Source: Lathyrus oleraceus
Lineage: Eukaryota; Streptophyta; Magnoliopsida; Fabales; Fabaceae
DNA length: 64,000 bases
Assembly: GCF_024323335.1 (NCBI RefSeq)
Contig: NC_066581.1
Coordinates: 182,376,330-182,440,329, forward strand
Reading direction: 5' to 3'
Shown one piece after another: positions 34,992 through 46,789 of the stretch. Made by a program: the position numbers and the translations under genes. Within the stretch, counting starts at the first letter, position 1, and each line of letters starts with the position of its first letter. Below the pieces are notes generated by a model. That model searched no databases and was not told the DNA's origin. It was given only the letters and a program-made list of their open reading frames with translations.

Positions 34992-35291
34992 ATGAGAAAT
35001 TCATCAGATAACTCTAAGAAGGGTTCTTCCAAAGAAGTCAACAATGCCGTCTTAAAGCTCAAAGATGTTGAGGAGAAGAAGCATAAAGATGATAGGCTCA
35101 AGGCCTCTAAAGGTGCCAGAACATAACCTGGTACATCTGCTGAAGCTTATATGGTAGGAAGGACTTCAGTTTCAAAGATGAAGAACCTCAAGAAGAATAA
35201 GAAGAAGCCAGCTGAAGACAGTGGAACATACACTAGGGAAGACTACATAACCTTCATTAGAATGGGTGGTTGGCCTGCAAACATATTATGA
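34992..35291 (+). pseudogene. Small lysine-rich ORF divergent from the sirevirus ORF
   Basis: ATG at 34992 gives MRNSSDNSKKGSSKEV and ends after 44 codons at TAA (35124-35126). The same frame stays open for another 54 codons, with AEAYMVGRTSVSKMKNLKKNKKK and DYITFIRMGGWPANIL, and ends at TGA (35289-35291). I do not recognise the protein. It is very basic and hydrophilic. It faces away from the minus-strand ORF starting at 34395, with about 600 bp and a TATA box on each side between them. It could be an antisense additional ORF of the sirevirus or a captured host fragment. Confidence 0.35.
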
Positions 35292-35705
35292 GGATTGTAA
35301 CCTTGTAGTTCTTCTATTTTCTTTTGTAATTGATTCGTGATCTGTAATGTTTCTTGAGAAATAATATTTGATCATTTTCTCGTTACTTTAGTGATATGAG
35401 TCTCTTTCCCCTAACATCTTTTGAGTGTGCCTCTGAAGTTGATAGAGAGGTTTCAGAAAAGTTTTCAATAATTGCAGCTAGGTTTTATTGAACAACCTTA
35501 GTTTGGATTTAGTTTGCAGAGACAACTTTTAAAGATGAAAGATTTAAAGTGTGGGTTATGAAGATAGTAGCGTTGTGTGTGAGAAGCGATTCAAAGTGGG
35601 TTTAAATATAAGAGCAATAATTAAAATAAATTTTGAAAACACGCATACTGGCAAGGGAGGCTAAAGTAATGATTTTATCTTTACCCAAGAAATAGTGTTT
35701 CCCAA
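35292..35705. other. Remainder of sirevirus-like interior or flank up to the Ogre insertion
   Basis: No gene recognised. The Ogre 5' LTR begins at 35706; the preceding CCCAA would be one copy of its 5-bp target duplication, the other lying outside the window. Confidence 0.4.
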
Positions 35706-38700
35706 TGTAAGACCCCAATTTTGTCCCTAAGATCCCTCATGGCATCATAACATTGCATTTGGCATTGCCTCAAGGATCATAAGCATCTTAGTTCCCCTTG
35801 CCTTTGGATGAGACTCCTTGTGAGTGGTTTGATATCACCAAGCATGTTTGAATTGTATATCATTGCTTTTCTTATTTTTATTTACTAACCAAAAGCACAA
35901 AAATATGTCACTAACATCTTTTGTTTGTAGCTTGAGCAATCACAAGGTCAAAAGCTTCAAGGAGATCATTGGTACAAAGACATGGTCAAGAGGAAATGAT
36001 AGAAAGCATGGTAATGGTTCCCAAAGCTCTCATCCATCAAATATGCCCCCCCAGCATCTCAATTCATCATTTTTATCAAAGCAAGTCAAAGGGTTTGAGG
36101 TTTGTCCCCCAAAGAAACCCTAATTCATCTGTGCACCACAATGCCTTGCTCTTGAAGCAACCTCAACTCATGATCAAATACAATCAAGGGAAGTTATTTA
36201 ATTCATCATTTCATGCATATTTGAACTTACTTGAGTGTCCTCAATCATCAATTCATCAAGATATGGGTTGTGGACTTGAGAAGTTGATAAGTCAATCCAT
36301 CTAACTATTTTGAAATGCACTGAGACCTAACTTTTTATGTGTTGGTCAAATGGATATGGTTCCAAAATAAAAACTGTTCTTAAGGACAATATGAACAACT
36401 TTCATGTTCATCAAAAATTGATTTGAAGCTTGGAAGGCCATCTCCCACTCCAATACATTGTAGGTCATTTTGACTGAAACCCTAATTATGGGTCAATTCC
36501 CAAGGACATAACTCATTCATTCTTTATGATTTTGAGGTGGGATCAAATGAATTGGAAAGATTAAGATGTCTACTTCAAATGTTATGTTGAACAAAAGTTC
36601 AAAATCTCAAAGGAAATACATGTGATAATGCAAGACATTATAGGTCCTTTTGGGCCAAATGCATTGAAAGGCAAAAAAGTCCAACTTCAAGTGCCCATAA
36701 CTCTATCATCAAAAACCCAAATGATGCAAAACTTAAGTCCATCTTGATTGTCTTGAAATGATCTACAACTTTTATGTTGGAGGTTGTTTCATTTGAGGCT
36801 TGCATCATCAAAACAGAAGGGCTTGAACATTGGCCAAATTTGGAAACTTTGCATTGACATGTTTTGCACATCACACTTTAAACTCAAATTTCATAAATTT
36901 CCACACTCCAAATGGATTTTTTCCCAACATAACAATTGTTCCTTACATTAAGACCTTTCCAACCATTACTCACATGATCATATTTGGATTTGGCAAATGG
37001 TATTTTTGAAGAGTTGAACATTTAGGCATAATTATGGAATGCACATGAAATCTTGATACACAAGCAATTTCCATTCAAACTACACGTCCAATTCAACTTG
37101 GTTTATGTTCAACATGCATTTGCATCAGCTTTTGGGCTTTGCACGCGCCTGTACAGGCCCATGCATGAAGGATCCAAATTCCATGCACATGAGAATTCAC
37201 CTTGCTTGCAGTTTGTTTTGCTATAAATAGAAGGGTTCAGCTTCATTCAAACTCAACCTAAAGGTGCCTGAAACCCTGCTGAAGTGATTCCCCAACCTCA
37301 CCAAAGAAGCAATTTCCATTTTTCTTCAAATTTTTCATATCCAAAATTCAACTTCATCTGGTTGAATTCTTAGATCTAAAGCTTCTAAACCTTCATCATT
37401 TATCTCACTGATCTTCTGTTTTGGCAAAGCAAGCAAGGAATTGAGCTCAAGTTACCAGAATTCAAGCTTACTCTTCAACTGGTATTTCATTCGAATCTCA
37501 TCATCCATTGACCTATTGGCTTAGATCTTGTGTTGGCTGAAGTCCTCTCAATAGAGGCATCATGATTATGCATTCAATTTTTGAAATCCATTGAGTTCAT
37601 GATGAACACCAGATTTTTCAACTTCTGATTTCTCACACCATGGAAATCTAGAGTGAAAATGGATGGTACAGGGATGATGTACATCATCCCAGCTTTCCAA
37701 AGATGTATAGATCGTTCATTTTCATTAAGGTTTGGATCTCTGAAACTCTGACCGGAATTCTGAGGCTCACCGGAGAAGACGGTGGCTCCGGTGGCCATCC
37801 CAACTCCAGATCAATTCCTGACCACACGATCTTGTTTTCAGATCTAATCTGGACCATTCCATGTTATGACTTGTTTTAATGCTGCGTGTGGTTCAGTTGA
37901 CCAAGGCGTATGGTGGGAGCGCATCTCTGGAGCGTATGATCTGCCAGCTCAATTAATGAGCTCAGATCTAACGCTCCTTGTTTTTTTTTTTGTTTTTTTT
38001 TTATTTTCTGATTTTATTTTCTTTAAATCCAATTATTTTCAAAAATCAATATCTCTCTCATTTTTAATCCAAAAATTATGGGACCAATTGCATTAGTCTC
38101 CAAATAAATTCTAGTTTCTATTTCTGATTTTTAATATTTTTTAGTTTGTCATTTGATATTTCTGGTTATTTTTAATTCATTTTTAATAGTTTTTGATATT
38201 CAAAAAATACAAAAATATTTTCCTAACCTAATTGAACGATGATGGATCTATGAAAAATATTCTCATCAATTTTTAAATTGATTTGAGATTTTAGTTCAAT
38301 TAGGTTATTTTTTATTCATTTTTAATTGATTAAAAATAGTTTCTGACTTTTAAAAATGCTGAAATTTTTTGTCAAACTTTATTTAACCTTGTTGAACTTA
38401 GGATAAATTACTTGGACCTTTCAAGGTTGATTTGAAGTGATTTTGAAGTTTGACCTTTCCATTATTTTTAATTCAAGTTTATTTTAATATTGAAAATGCC
38501 AAAAATATTATGCTTATTGTTTGATCTCCAATCTTCATCTCATTTATGATATATCATTGTTTGACTTTGACTTTCAATGTCATTTGATCAATACATATGG
38601 ATTGGTACATATTATTTCATCTTATGCATTTTTGATCTTTCCATTTCCTTATCCTTTCTTCATTTTCTTCTTCATCTTCTTCTTCTTCTTTCCTTTTGAT

Positions 38701-40565
38701 CAATGAGTTGAAGGTTGATAAGTTGGCATTGATTAGGGAGACTTAATCTTCCTTGATTCAAATCTAATTCATCTTGATCAATTGATCAAGTGAATGGCTT
38801 TGCATTAAGGATAGGTTGTCTTCTAAATCATGCAAAAGGCTTAAACCAATACAAGATCAATTCTCTTTTTCTTTTGGGCATGGCAAGTTGTTGGAACTTG
38901 GTTCACTAATCAAGACTTCTAATTTATGTTGTTGCCTACATTATTATTGACCGACCTCAGATAGTTGTGACTTGTACATAAGTCCAATTACGATTGCTTA
39001 ACATAGCGCTAAATTTTCCTTATGGCACACTAACTACTAACACTAACTATTGACAATTAACATTTACTTTTTGCTCTTTACTTTTATGCAATTTACTATT
39101 CTTGCACATATTATCCATTTGCTTTTCTCTTTGCTCACTTGAGCACATGTTTATGTTAATGCCATTTGCCTTTTGCTCACTTGAGCATATAATTGTGTAT
39201 ATATTATTATGCTTGTGTTTTGTTTTGATTGTTGTGAACCAAATGCCAAGAAATGGACTTAGTTTCTAGGAATTTCCCTATGCAAAGAATGGAGAATTGG
39301 ACTTAGATTCTAGAACTTTCCTTATGCAAAATTGGAGTAAATGGACCTTAATGAAGAAGATGGATTAGAAGGACCAAATCTCTAAACTCACTCTTGTCCA
39401 TTCTTGATTTACTTCATGGAACTTTTGATGTGTGTGTTTTTGTGCTAGAGAATTCTACTTGAGCTTAATTGGAGGACCATTGCCATGATCATTCAAAGTG
39501 AAAGATACAAGGCACATTGAGGATCTCTTATGAGACTTGTTTGATTGCTTATGCTTTGTGATTGATTATTCCAAAGGACGGGAGCTACTTGGATCATCAA
39601 TATGATCTCAAGAGAGGAACTCCTTGTGTGGTTTTGTTTTCTTTCCCCTCACCTCTTGTATGTTTAGGATTTAGCCCTTCTTCTTCTTCTCTCCACTCTA
39701 ACCCAAGCCAAAACTCTTTGTGCAAACATTTAACCATTGTTTTTAAACATTAGAAACCTAAGCCTTATGCTTTTGATTTTCAAACTTTCTTTTCATAACA
39801 CTTATTTTGAATTGAACTTTTAAGTCAACTTTGACCATTTTTGTATATATTTCTAATTGGTAAATATAACCCATTCAAATGTCTTTTGTGGTTCCAATGG
39901 CCACTTTCTTAATCAAAATCTTTCATAACCTTTAGCTATTAGGTTTGAGTTATCCTTGTGGTAGATGTAATACTCACCTATATCCTTAGTGATGGACAAT
40001 AAGTCTTCCATGCTTATTATAGGGTTAACCCCTCACTAGCATGTTGAAGCTATCCTCACATGGTGGATTTGTGGTTTGGTTGAGTTTTCTCCCTTTGATA
40101 ACAAAAGACCTTAAGGCTTTTGGACCAATCAATTCACCCACTTGTTTTGAGATTTTTACCCCGAACTACGAGGTTTTGATCCTAATCTTTTTTAAGATGG
40201 TATGTAGGCAATGGGTTTATCCATCCAAACACAAAATGTAAATAATTTGTACATTCTCTTCCCATCTCTTCAATCATGTTTGCAAAAACAAAATTTTCCA
40301 CAAAACAAACAACCTTCACAACAAGTATGAAAAGGGCTCCCTAGGAGTACCTAGGATGTTTTGGGTGCCTAACACCTTCCCATTGCATAACCAACCCCCT
40401 CACCCAGATCTCTGTTTCTTTTACTAGTTTTTGTTAAAAACTATTAGGTTTTTGTTCGCTTTCTAACCATTCCTTTGGATAAATAGAAGTGTGGTGGCGA
40501 CTCGACTTGTATGATTTACCTTGGATTTAGTCAATATCTCTAATGGTAACGAATACCCCGCTACA
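35706..40565 (+). repeat. Ogre 5' LTR, 4860 bp
   Basis: Starts TGTAAGACCCCAATTTTG and ends CCCCGCTACA just before the PBS. A TATA box (CTATAAATAG, 37221-37230) about 1.5 kb in marks the likely promoter. The first ~2.4 kb can be compared with the 3' LTR pieces at 53057-53265 and 61766-64000. They are clearly homologous but carry many substitutions and indels, including a ~20-bp segment near 37770 missing from the 3' copy (about 63625). Reading frames inside the LTR show no known domains. Confidence 0.95.
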
Positions 40566-40571
40566 GAAAAG

Positions 40572-40589
40572 TGGCGACTCTGCTGGGGA
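40572..40589 (+). promoter_or_regulatory. Ogre primer-binding site
   Basis: TGGCGACTCTGCTGGGGA lies six bases after the 5' LTR. This is the PBS I associate with Ogre elements, reported as complementary to a tRNA-Arg 3' end. It would prime minus-strand DNA synthesis. Confidence 0.8.
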
Positions 40590-41412
40590 ACATCATTTGC
40601 CTAGTGGGTTTTGCCTACTTTTCATGCTTGTTGTGTTGTATTGTATTGTCTTGTGACATATATTTGTGCAATTTGGGATTACTGTATTGTATGTAATGAT
40701 CGAATTGCTTGATATTAATTCCTTGTATGCTTGGTGATCTTTGTGAGATGAGTTTTATACCCAGACTCGAGTTCACTTAGGATAGGAGAATGGCGTAGTC
40801 TTGTTGACTTGTGTGGAGTTATTCCTTAGCAAGTTGACTTGCAAGCCCATTCAATAATGTCACACAAGTAAGTTGTGGTTAGACATTACTCTTTCCAATA
40901 TAGACCTTAGAAGCCAAGGACCTTAGTTAACCAAGCCCATCTTGGCCTATCCTTAGGATGTAGTGCGAAAGTCGTTTAAGTGTAAGATTTGATACGATTG
41001 TTACGCGATACTACACTCATAAGAGTCTCTCTTGAGAATACTTTTGGAATACGAGTAGTCGTTTATCCGATAATATCCGAAAGATGGGATGATGACTATG
41101 GGAACCTCTTGTAGAACATGTTTGGCAGGTTTACACCCTAGTGCATTCCCTTTGGGGTGGTTCTTAACCTAAACTCCATGCTCGTGACTTGCAACAAACC
41201 CTTGATTCATGGTTGATCCGTTCATGTATCCTTAATATCAAGGGAACTTGGGTGTTGATAAGGTGTAAACCATAATCCACCAAAATGGATGATTGATATT
41301 AAGGATGATATGATCCATACCATGACCTTTGTTTAGTGTGCTTTGCTTGATCCTTGAGTGTGATTGTTGCATTCATGCATTCATGCACTCATTTGCATCC
41401 ATACCATCAATA
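40590..41412 (+). other. Ogre 5' untranslated region
   Basis: About 820 bp without a convincing coding frame between the PBS and ORF1. Ogre elements elsewhere can be spliced in this region; I see no decisive splice pair here. Confidence 0.6.
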
Positions 41413-42912
41413 ATGAAGATGTCAAGGAACTTAAGGGGTTTATTTGCAAAAGTTTTAGACATGGAAAGACAAAGAAGGAATACAAAGAAGTACAGCTTCA
41501 GGCAACCAGATTTGAAAGAGTTAAGGAATCTGACATCCTATGTATTAGATCCTTTGGGTTTCAAAGCTCGTTTTGGGAAGCTTCTTCCTCTTCTGACTAC
41601 TCAGGTGGACAAAGGGTTGATAAGTGTATTGGTGCAGTTTTATGATCCTTTGTACCGTTGCTTCACGTTTCCGGATTTCCAGCTTTTGCCTACCCTTGAG
41701 GAGTATGCCTATCTTGTGGGCATACCTATCCTAGACCAGTTGCCGTTCAGTGGCTTAGAGAGTATTCCTACTTCTCAAGAGATAGCTGACATGTTGCACA
41801 TAGATGAATCTCTGGTTGGTGCTCATATGGCTACCAAAGGTGGAATTCAAGGTCTCCCTTCTGAGTTCCTCATTGCTCAAGCTACTGTATATGGGAAGGC
41901 CATGAGTGAGGATGCCTTTGAAGCCATATTTGTACTTCTCATTTATGGATTGGTATTGTTCCCCAACATCGACAAGTTTATGGATGTGAACGCTATTAGG
42001 ATTTTCTCTACTCTTAATCCCGTTCCGACTCTGTTGGGTGATACCTATTTCTCTTTGCATATGAGGAATGTAAAGGGTGGTGGCGCTATTGTGTGCTGTT
42101 TGCCTATGTTGTATAAGTGGTTTATTTCTCACTTACCACAGACGATCGCCTTCAAGGAGAACAATGGATGTCTACGGTGGTCCACGAGACTAATGTCTCT
42201 CACTAATGATGATATCTCTTGGTACAACCGTGTGTATGATGGTGTGTAGATTATTGACTCTTGTGGTGAATTCTCCAATGTACCTCTTCTTGGTACATAT
42301 GGTGGGATTAACTACAACCCTGTTTTGGCACGTCGTCAGCTTGGGTTCCCCCAAAAGGATAAACCTAATAACATTCTATTAGAGGGTGTGTTCTTTCAAG
42401 AGGGTAAAGATCCTCAAAACTTGAAGGGCATAATGGTTCGCGCCTGGCGCAAGATTCATAGGAAAGGAAGGAATGAGTTGGGTCCTAAGAATTGTGTTGC
42501 TATGGAGCCGTACACTGCTTGGGTTAGGAAGCGAGCGTCTGAGTATCTCATGCCTTACGAGTATCCGAGACCTACACCTTTGGTTATGGTTGGGCCTTCA
42601 ACCCTCCCTAACCAAGGAGTAGAGGAGTTGAGAGACGAAGACCGATCACGTGCCTGGATCCGTGAAAGGGAAAAGTTGCTTCAGCAGATCAAGGAGAAGG
42701 ATGCTTTGATAGAGTTCCTCGAACACCGGGTTATTGATGATCCTGATGATGCATGGACTTCTCTACTTCCTCAGTCTTCCAAGTTTTGGAAAAGGAAGTA
42801 CGATCGACTCTCCAAGGAGAAGGCGGATATGGAGGCAGCCTACGAGAGAGAGGTGAAGAGGCTTCACGCATCTTATCTTCCTGTGTCCCGAGCTTTAGAT
42901 GATTGTTTCTAG
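41413..42912 (+). pseudogene. Ogre ORF1 (DUF7745 / plant-mobile-domain-like), one nonsense codon
   Basis: Starts MKMSRNLRGLFAKVLDMERQ and is open to a TAG at 42247-42249. The same frame continues with IIDSCGEFSNVPLLGTYGG to a natural stop at 42910-42912, about 499 codons in all. The N-terminal two-thirds (FPDFQLLPTLEEYAYLVGIP and similar strings) resembles the plant-mobile-like domain found upstream of gag in Ogre elements. The C-terminal part is charged and probably coiled coil (REREKLLQQIKEKDALIEFL). The biochemical role of this ORF is not known. It shares its frame with the gag-protease ORF downstream. Confidence 0.8.
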
Positions 42913-43227
42913 GGATTCATAGGATGATTATTTTCCTTTTCTCTTGTATATGATTGACAATGCTGTACTTCTTTTCCCCGATATTATTTGATGAGATATT
43001 TCCATACGTGATAAATGTTTAATATTTCCAAAACTTGCGAATAAAACCCTAAAGTTCCTTTGAAATAAATAAAAAAACAAATCATATGCACAAACATTGC
43101 ATGCATCATGTGCATAAACAGGTTTTGTTCCCGGCTTCTTGTCCTGTGGTCTAACTCTGTGTTCTTCATTTATTTTGAAGACAAGCTGACTCACCGGTAC
43201 TACACTAGAGCCAACATTTCAAGACTG

Positions 43228-46200
43228 ATGGATCACCTGGAACAAGAGAACCGCGAGCTAAAAGAGGAAGTGGCCAAATTAAGTGCCTTGATGGAATCAT
43301 TCTTGGCTGCTCAGAGCCAGTCTTCTCCGACACCTTCAACTCCTCCCCAGAGAACAGTCATCTTTGAGATTGTCTCCTCGATGGTGCCTGCAGCCAGTGC
43401 AAACTTTGTTCCAACGGCCATGCCAGCTGGGTTCCCGTGGGGGATGCCTCCCAATTTCATGCCTGAGGGTACTGCTCCCACCTTTGCTTCTATGCCGGCA
43501 TCTAGCCCGGTCCTTGCTGTTCCTTCTCCTGTCGTGCATACTATGCCCAGGGTAGACGACACCATCTATCATTCTGAGCCATCTGAAGGCCCAAATGTCT
43601 ATGAGAAGATGGATGCTATGAATGATCAATTTCTTGAGCTTCGCAAGGAATTGAAAACTCTCAGAGGGAAGAATCTTTTCGGCAAGTCTGCTGCCGAACT
43701 TTGCTTGGTCCCCAATGTGAAGATCCCGGTGAAATTCAAGGTCCCTGACTTTGAAAAATACAAGGGAAATACTTGTCCTCTCATCCACCTGGTCATGTAT
43801 GCCAGGAAGATGTCGACTCAGACCAACAATGACCAATTGCTCATCCACTACTTTCAGGACAGTCTGTCCGGTGCCGCTCTGCGTTGGTATATGGGTTTAG
43901 ACAACGTGAACATTCGATCCTTCAACGACCTTGGTGAGGCCTTCGTCAAGCAGGACAGATCGGACAAGGAAATGGCTCCCGATAGGGATCAATTGAGGGC
44001 CATGTCCCAGAAGGAAAAGGAAACGTTTAAAGAATACGCCTAGAGGTGGCGAGAGTTAGCAGCACAGATCGTGCCTCCGCTGGAAGAGAAAGAGATGACT
44101 AAGATCTTTTTGAAGACCTTAAGTTCTTTTTATTATGAGCGGATGATCGCTAGCGCTCCTTCTGACTTCACCGAGATGGTGAATATGGGAATGCGTCTAG
44201 AAGAAGGGGTTAGAGAAGGACGTCTAACCAGAGAAGAAGGCTCTTCTGCCAAACGTTATGGGGCATTTGCAAAGAAGAAAGATGGAGAGGCACATGCTGT
44301 GACCTCCCATGTGAAACCAAGAAGACCCTCTGTGAGGAGGAAAACTGTGCGTCCTGTTAGTAACCAACACCAGATGGCTCATATAACACCTATCTTCAGA
44401 GACAATCCACAATACCAGCAACATAACAACAATCAGCAACCACATCCGCAATATCAACCTCAGCAACACCGACCGCAGCAACAGGCCTACCAGCCTCGAA
44501 AAAGTAATCAAACCAGCATGAGTTACGAGAGGAAAAGGGTCACCTTCGATCCTATTCCAATGACATATGCAGAATTATATCCCTCTTTGATAGAGAGGAA
44601 GTTGATTACTCCGAGAGACCCGCCGGCTATACCTGCTAACCCCCAGTGATGGTATAAGCCCGAATTACACTGTGTTTACCATTCTGGTGCTCCCGGTCAT
44701 GATGTGGAGAATTGTTACCCTTTGAAGACCAAGTTTCAAGACCTTGTGAGGTGTGGCATTCTGTGTTTCGAGGACGTAGGTCCTAATGTGAAGAAGAACC
44801 CATTGCCCGAGCATGGGAAATCTGTCAACATGGTCCAGGGCTGCCCTGGCAAATACAAAGTCAAATACGTTAGTCATATTCGACAATCGCTGGTCGAGAT
44901 GCATCGTTTGCTATGTGAGTATAGTCATTATGAGCATGACCACGATAGATGCCGAGTCTATTTTGTCAACCAGAGAGGTTGTCGCCAGGTGCGCAAAGAT
45001 GTGCAAGAAATGCTGGATGAAGGAGTTATTGAGATCCTTCAAAACAGAAATATTGACGAAGATGAGCCCGAAGTCAATGTGATTTCTCCAGTGTTTCGAA
45101 TCCCCGAGCCTGTTATCATCAAGTATGATAGTAGCAAGCAGAAGGCGTCTCCTGCACTGATCATTAAGCCTGCCGGTCCTGTACCGTACTCGTCCGAAAA
45201 AGCAATTCCCTATCGCTACAATGCTGACGCGGTAGAAGATGGGAAAGAAGTGTCCTTACCATCCTCCTCTGTTGTTAACATTGCGGATGTAAGTGGTTTG
45301 ACCCACAGCGGTCGTGTGTTTTCAGCACCTCCCAAGCCCCAAGCTAATGCTGATTTTGTTGAACGCCCGATTGGGATTGCTGTGAGCACTCCGAATCCGA
45401 CACCTGTTGTTAAGCCCTCCTCTACATTGATAACTCCTACTTCTGTTGGCCCGAGTGGCAATGTGAAAGAAGAGTGTGATGAGATGCTGAGGCTCATCAA
45501 AAGAAGTGAGTACAATGTTGTAGACCAGCTTCTACAAACGCCATCCAAAATATCGGTGTTATCATTTCTATTAAATTCAGAACCACACCGAGAGGCTCTG
45601 CAGAAGGTTTTTGATGTGGCATATGTGGATCATGATGTCACAATAGAAAAATTCGATAGCATTGTTGCAAACATTACCGCTTGTAACAACCTGAGTTTCT
45701 GTGACTCTGATCTCCCTAAGGAGGGAAGGGACCACAACTTGGCGTTACACATATCTATGGGTTGCAAAGACGACGCCATGTCCAATGTGCTGGTGGACAC
45801 TGGGTCATCACTAAACGTATTGCCAAAATCCACTCTTTCGAAACTGTCATATCAAGGGCCTCCCATGAGGCAGAGTGGAATTATTATGAAAGCTTTCGAT
45901 GGGTCGCGTAAAACTGTGATTGGGGAAGTTGATCTCCCAGTCAAAATCGGACCGAGTGATTTCCAGATTACCTTCTAGGTTATGGATATTCACCCATCGT
46001 ATAGCTGTCTCCTGGGCAGACCATGGATTCACGAGGTGGGCGCCGTGACATCCACCCTACACCAGAAGCTGAAATTTGTGAAGAATAAGAAACTGGTGGT
46101 GGTAGGGGGAGAAAAGGCTCTTCTGGTTAGCCACTTGTCTTCCTTCTCATATATAGGTTCTGAGGATGAAGTTGGAACTCCTTTCCAAGCTTTATCTATT

Positions 46201-46523
46201 GCTGGGCCTATTGAAAAGAGAACTCCTTCATTTTCTTCCTATAAAGATGCAAAGTTGGCCATTGAGTATGGTGCGAATGCTGGTTTAGGAAAAATGATTG
46301 AGCTAGAAGACAACAAGTCTCGGGCAGGCATAGGATTTTCTTCTGGGGTTTTCAACACCAAAGGGCTGTTCAAGAGTGGAGGTTTCATCCACACCGGTCA
46401 GGATGAAGAAGCTGCTGCCATTTTGGAAGAAGATACAGAGGATTCTGGCAATTTCATCATCCCTGAAGGGGTCAACAACAATTGGGTCGCTGTGGATATT
46501 CCAACAGTAATCCATAAGTCGAA
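43228..46523 (+). pseudogene. Ogre gag-protease, three nonsense codons
   Basis: One frame runs from an ATG at 43228 (MDHLEQENRELKEEVAKL; upstream in-frame ATG at 43108) to the predicted splice donor. A coiled-coil start is followed by a Pro-rich spacer. The gag core is near 43800-44040 (LSGAALRWYMGLDN). A knuckle-like CVYHSGAPGHDVENC lies at about 44670-44715. The aspartic protease motif VLVDTGSSLNVLP is at about 45788-45826. Stops occur at 44041 (TAG before RWRELAAQ), 44647 (TGA before WYKPEL) and 45976 (TAG before VMDIHPSY). No frameshift is present. The protein would form the retrotransposon particle and process it; this copy could not make it intact. Confidence 0.85.
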
Positions 46524-46789
46524 GTAATGTTCACCGTGTTTAAAAACCCTCCTCCCATGCCAAAAGGAGGAGCGATGACATTGTTGGCATATTAATACAA
46601 TGATATTTTCATTCAATAAATTCATGTTAAATGTTTGTTTTTCCAATCATTTTCCCTTTTTGCTTTTTTGCATGAAATTTGGTGATCACATAAAACCTAA
46701 AAATAAGAATAAAATCAATCTTTTCATCTACATAATGATTTGCCTTGTTTGAATTCTAAAAGCTTTTCATATCCAAAATCGTTATGCAG
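46524..46789 (+). other. Predicted Ogre intron between protease and RT, 266 nt
   Basis: Donor GTAATG at 46524 and acceptor TTATGCAG ending at 46789 remove the gag-protease stop (46525-46527). They join reading frame 1 to frame 3, producing KLIKPIEHNDPTPSP across the junction. 266 nt equals 3n+2, which is exactly the needed shift. The interior is AT- and T-rich as in plant introns. An intron at this place is documented for Ogre elements. Confidence 0.75.

Noticed and set aside
34817..35101. 94-codon minus-strand frame across the divergent promoter
   Set aside because: It is antisense to the plus-strand ORF and its leader, Ser/Leu-rich from the complement of a Lys-rich frame, with no family similarity.
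43311..43848. Minus-strand frames of 84-170 codons opposite Ogre gag
   Set aside because: Shadows of the gag-protease frame with no domain similarity.
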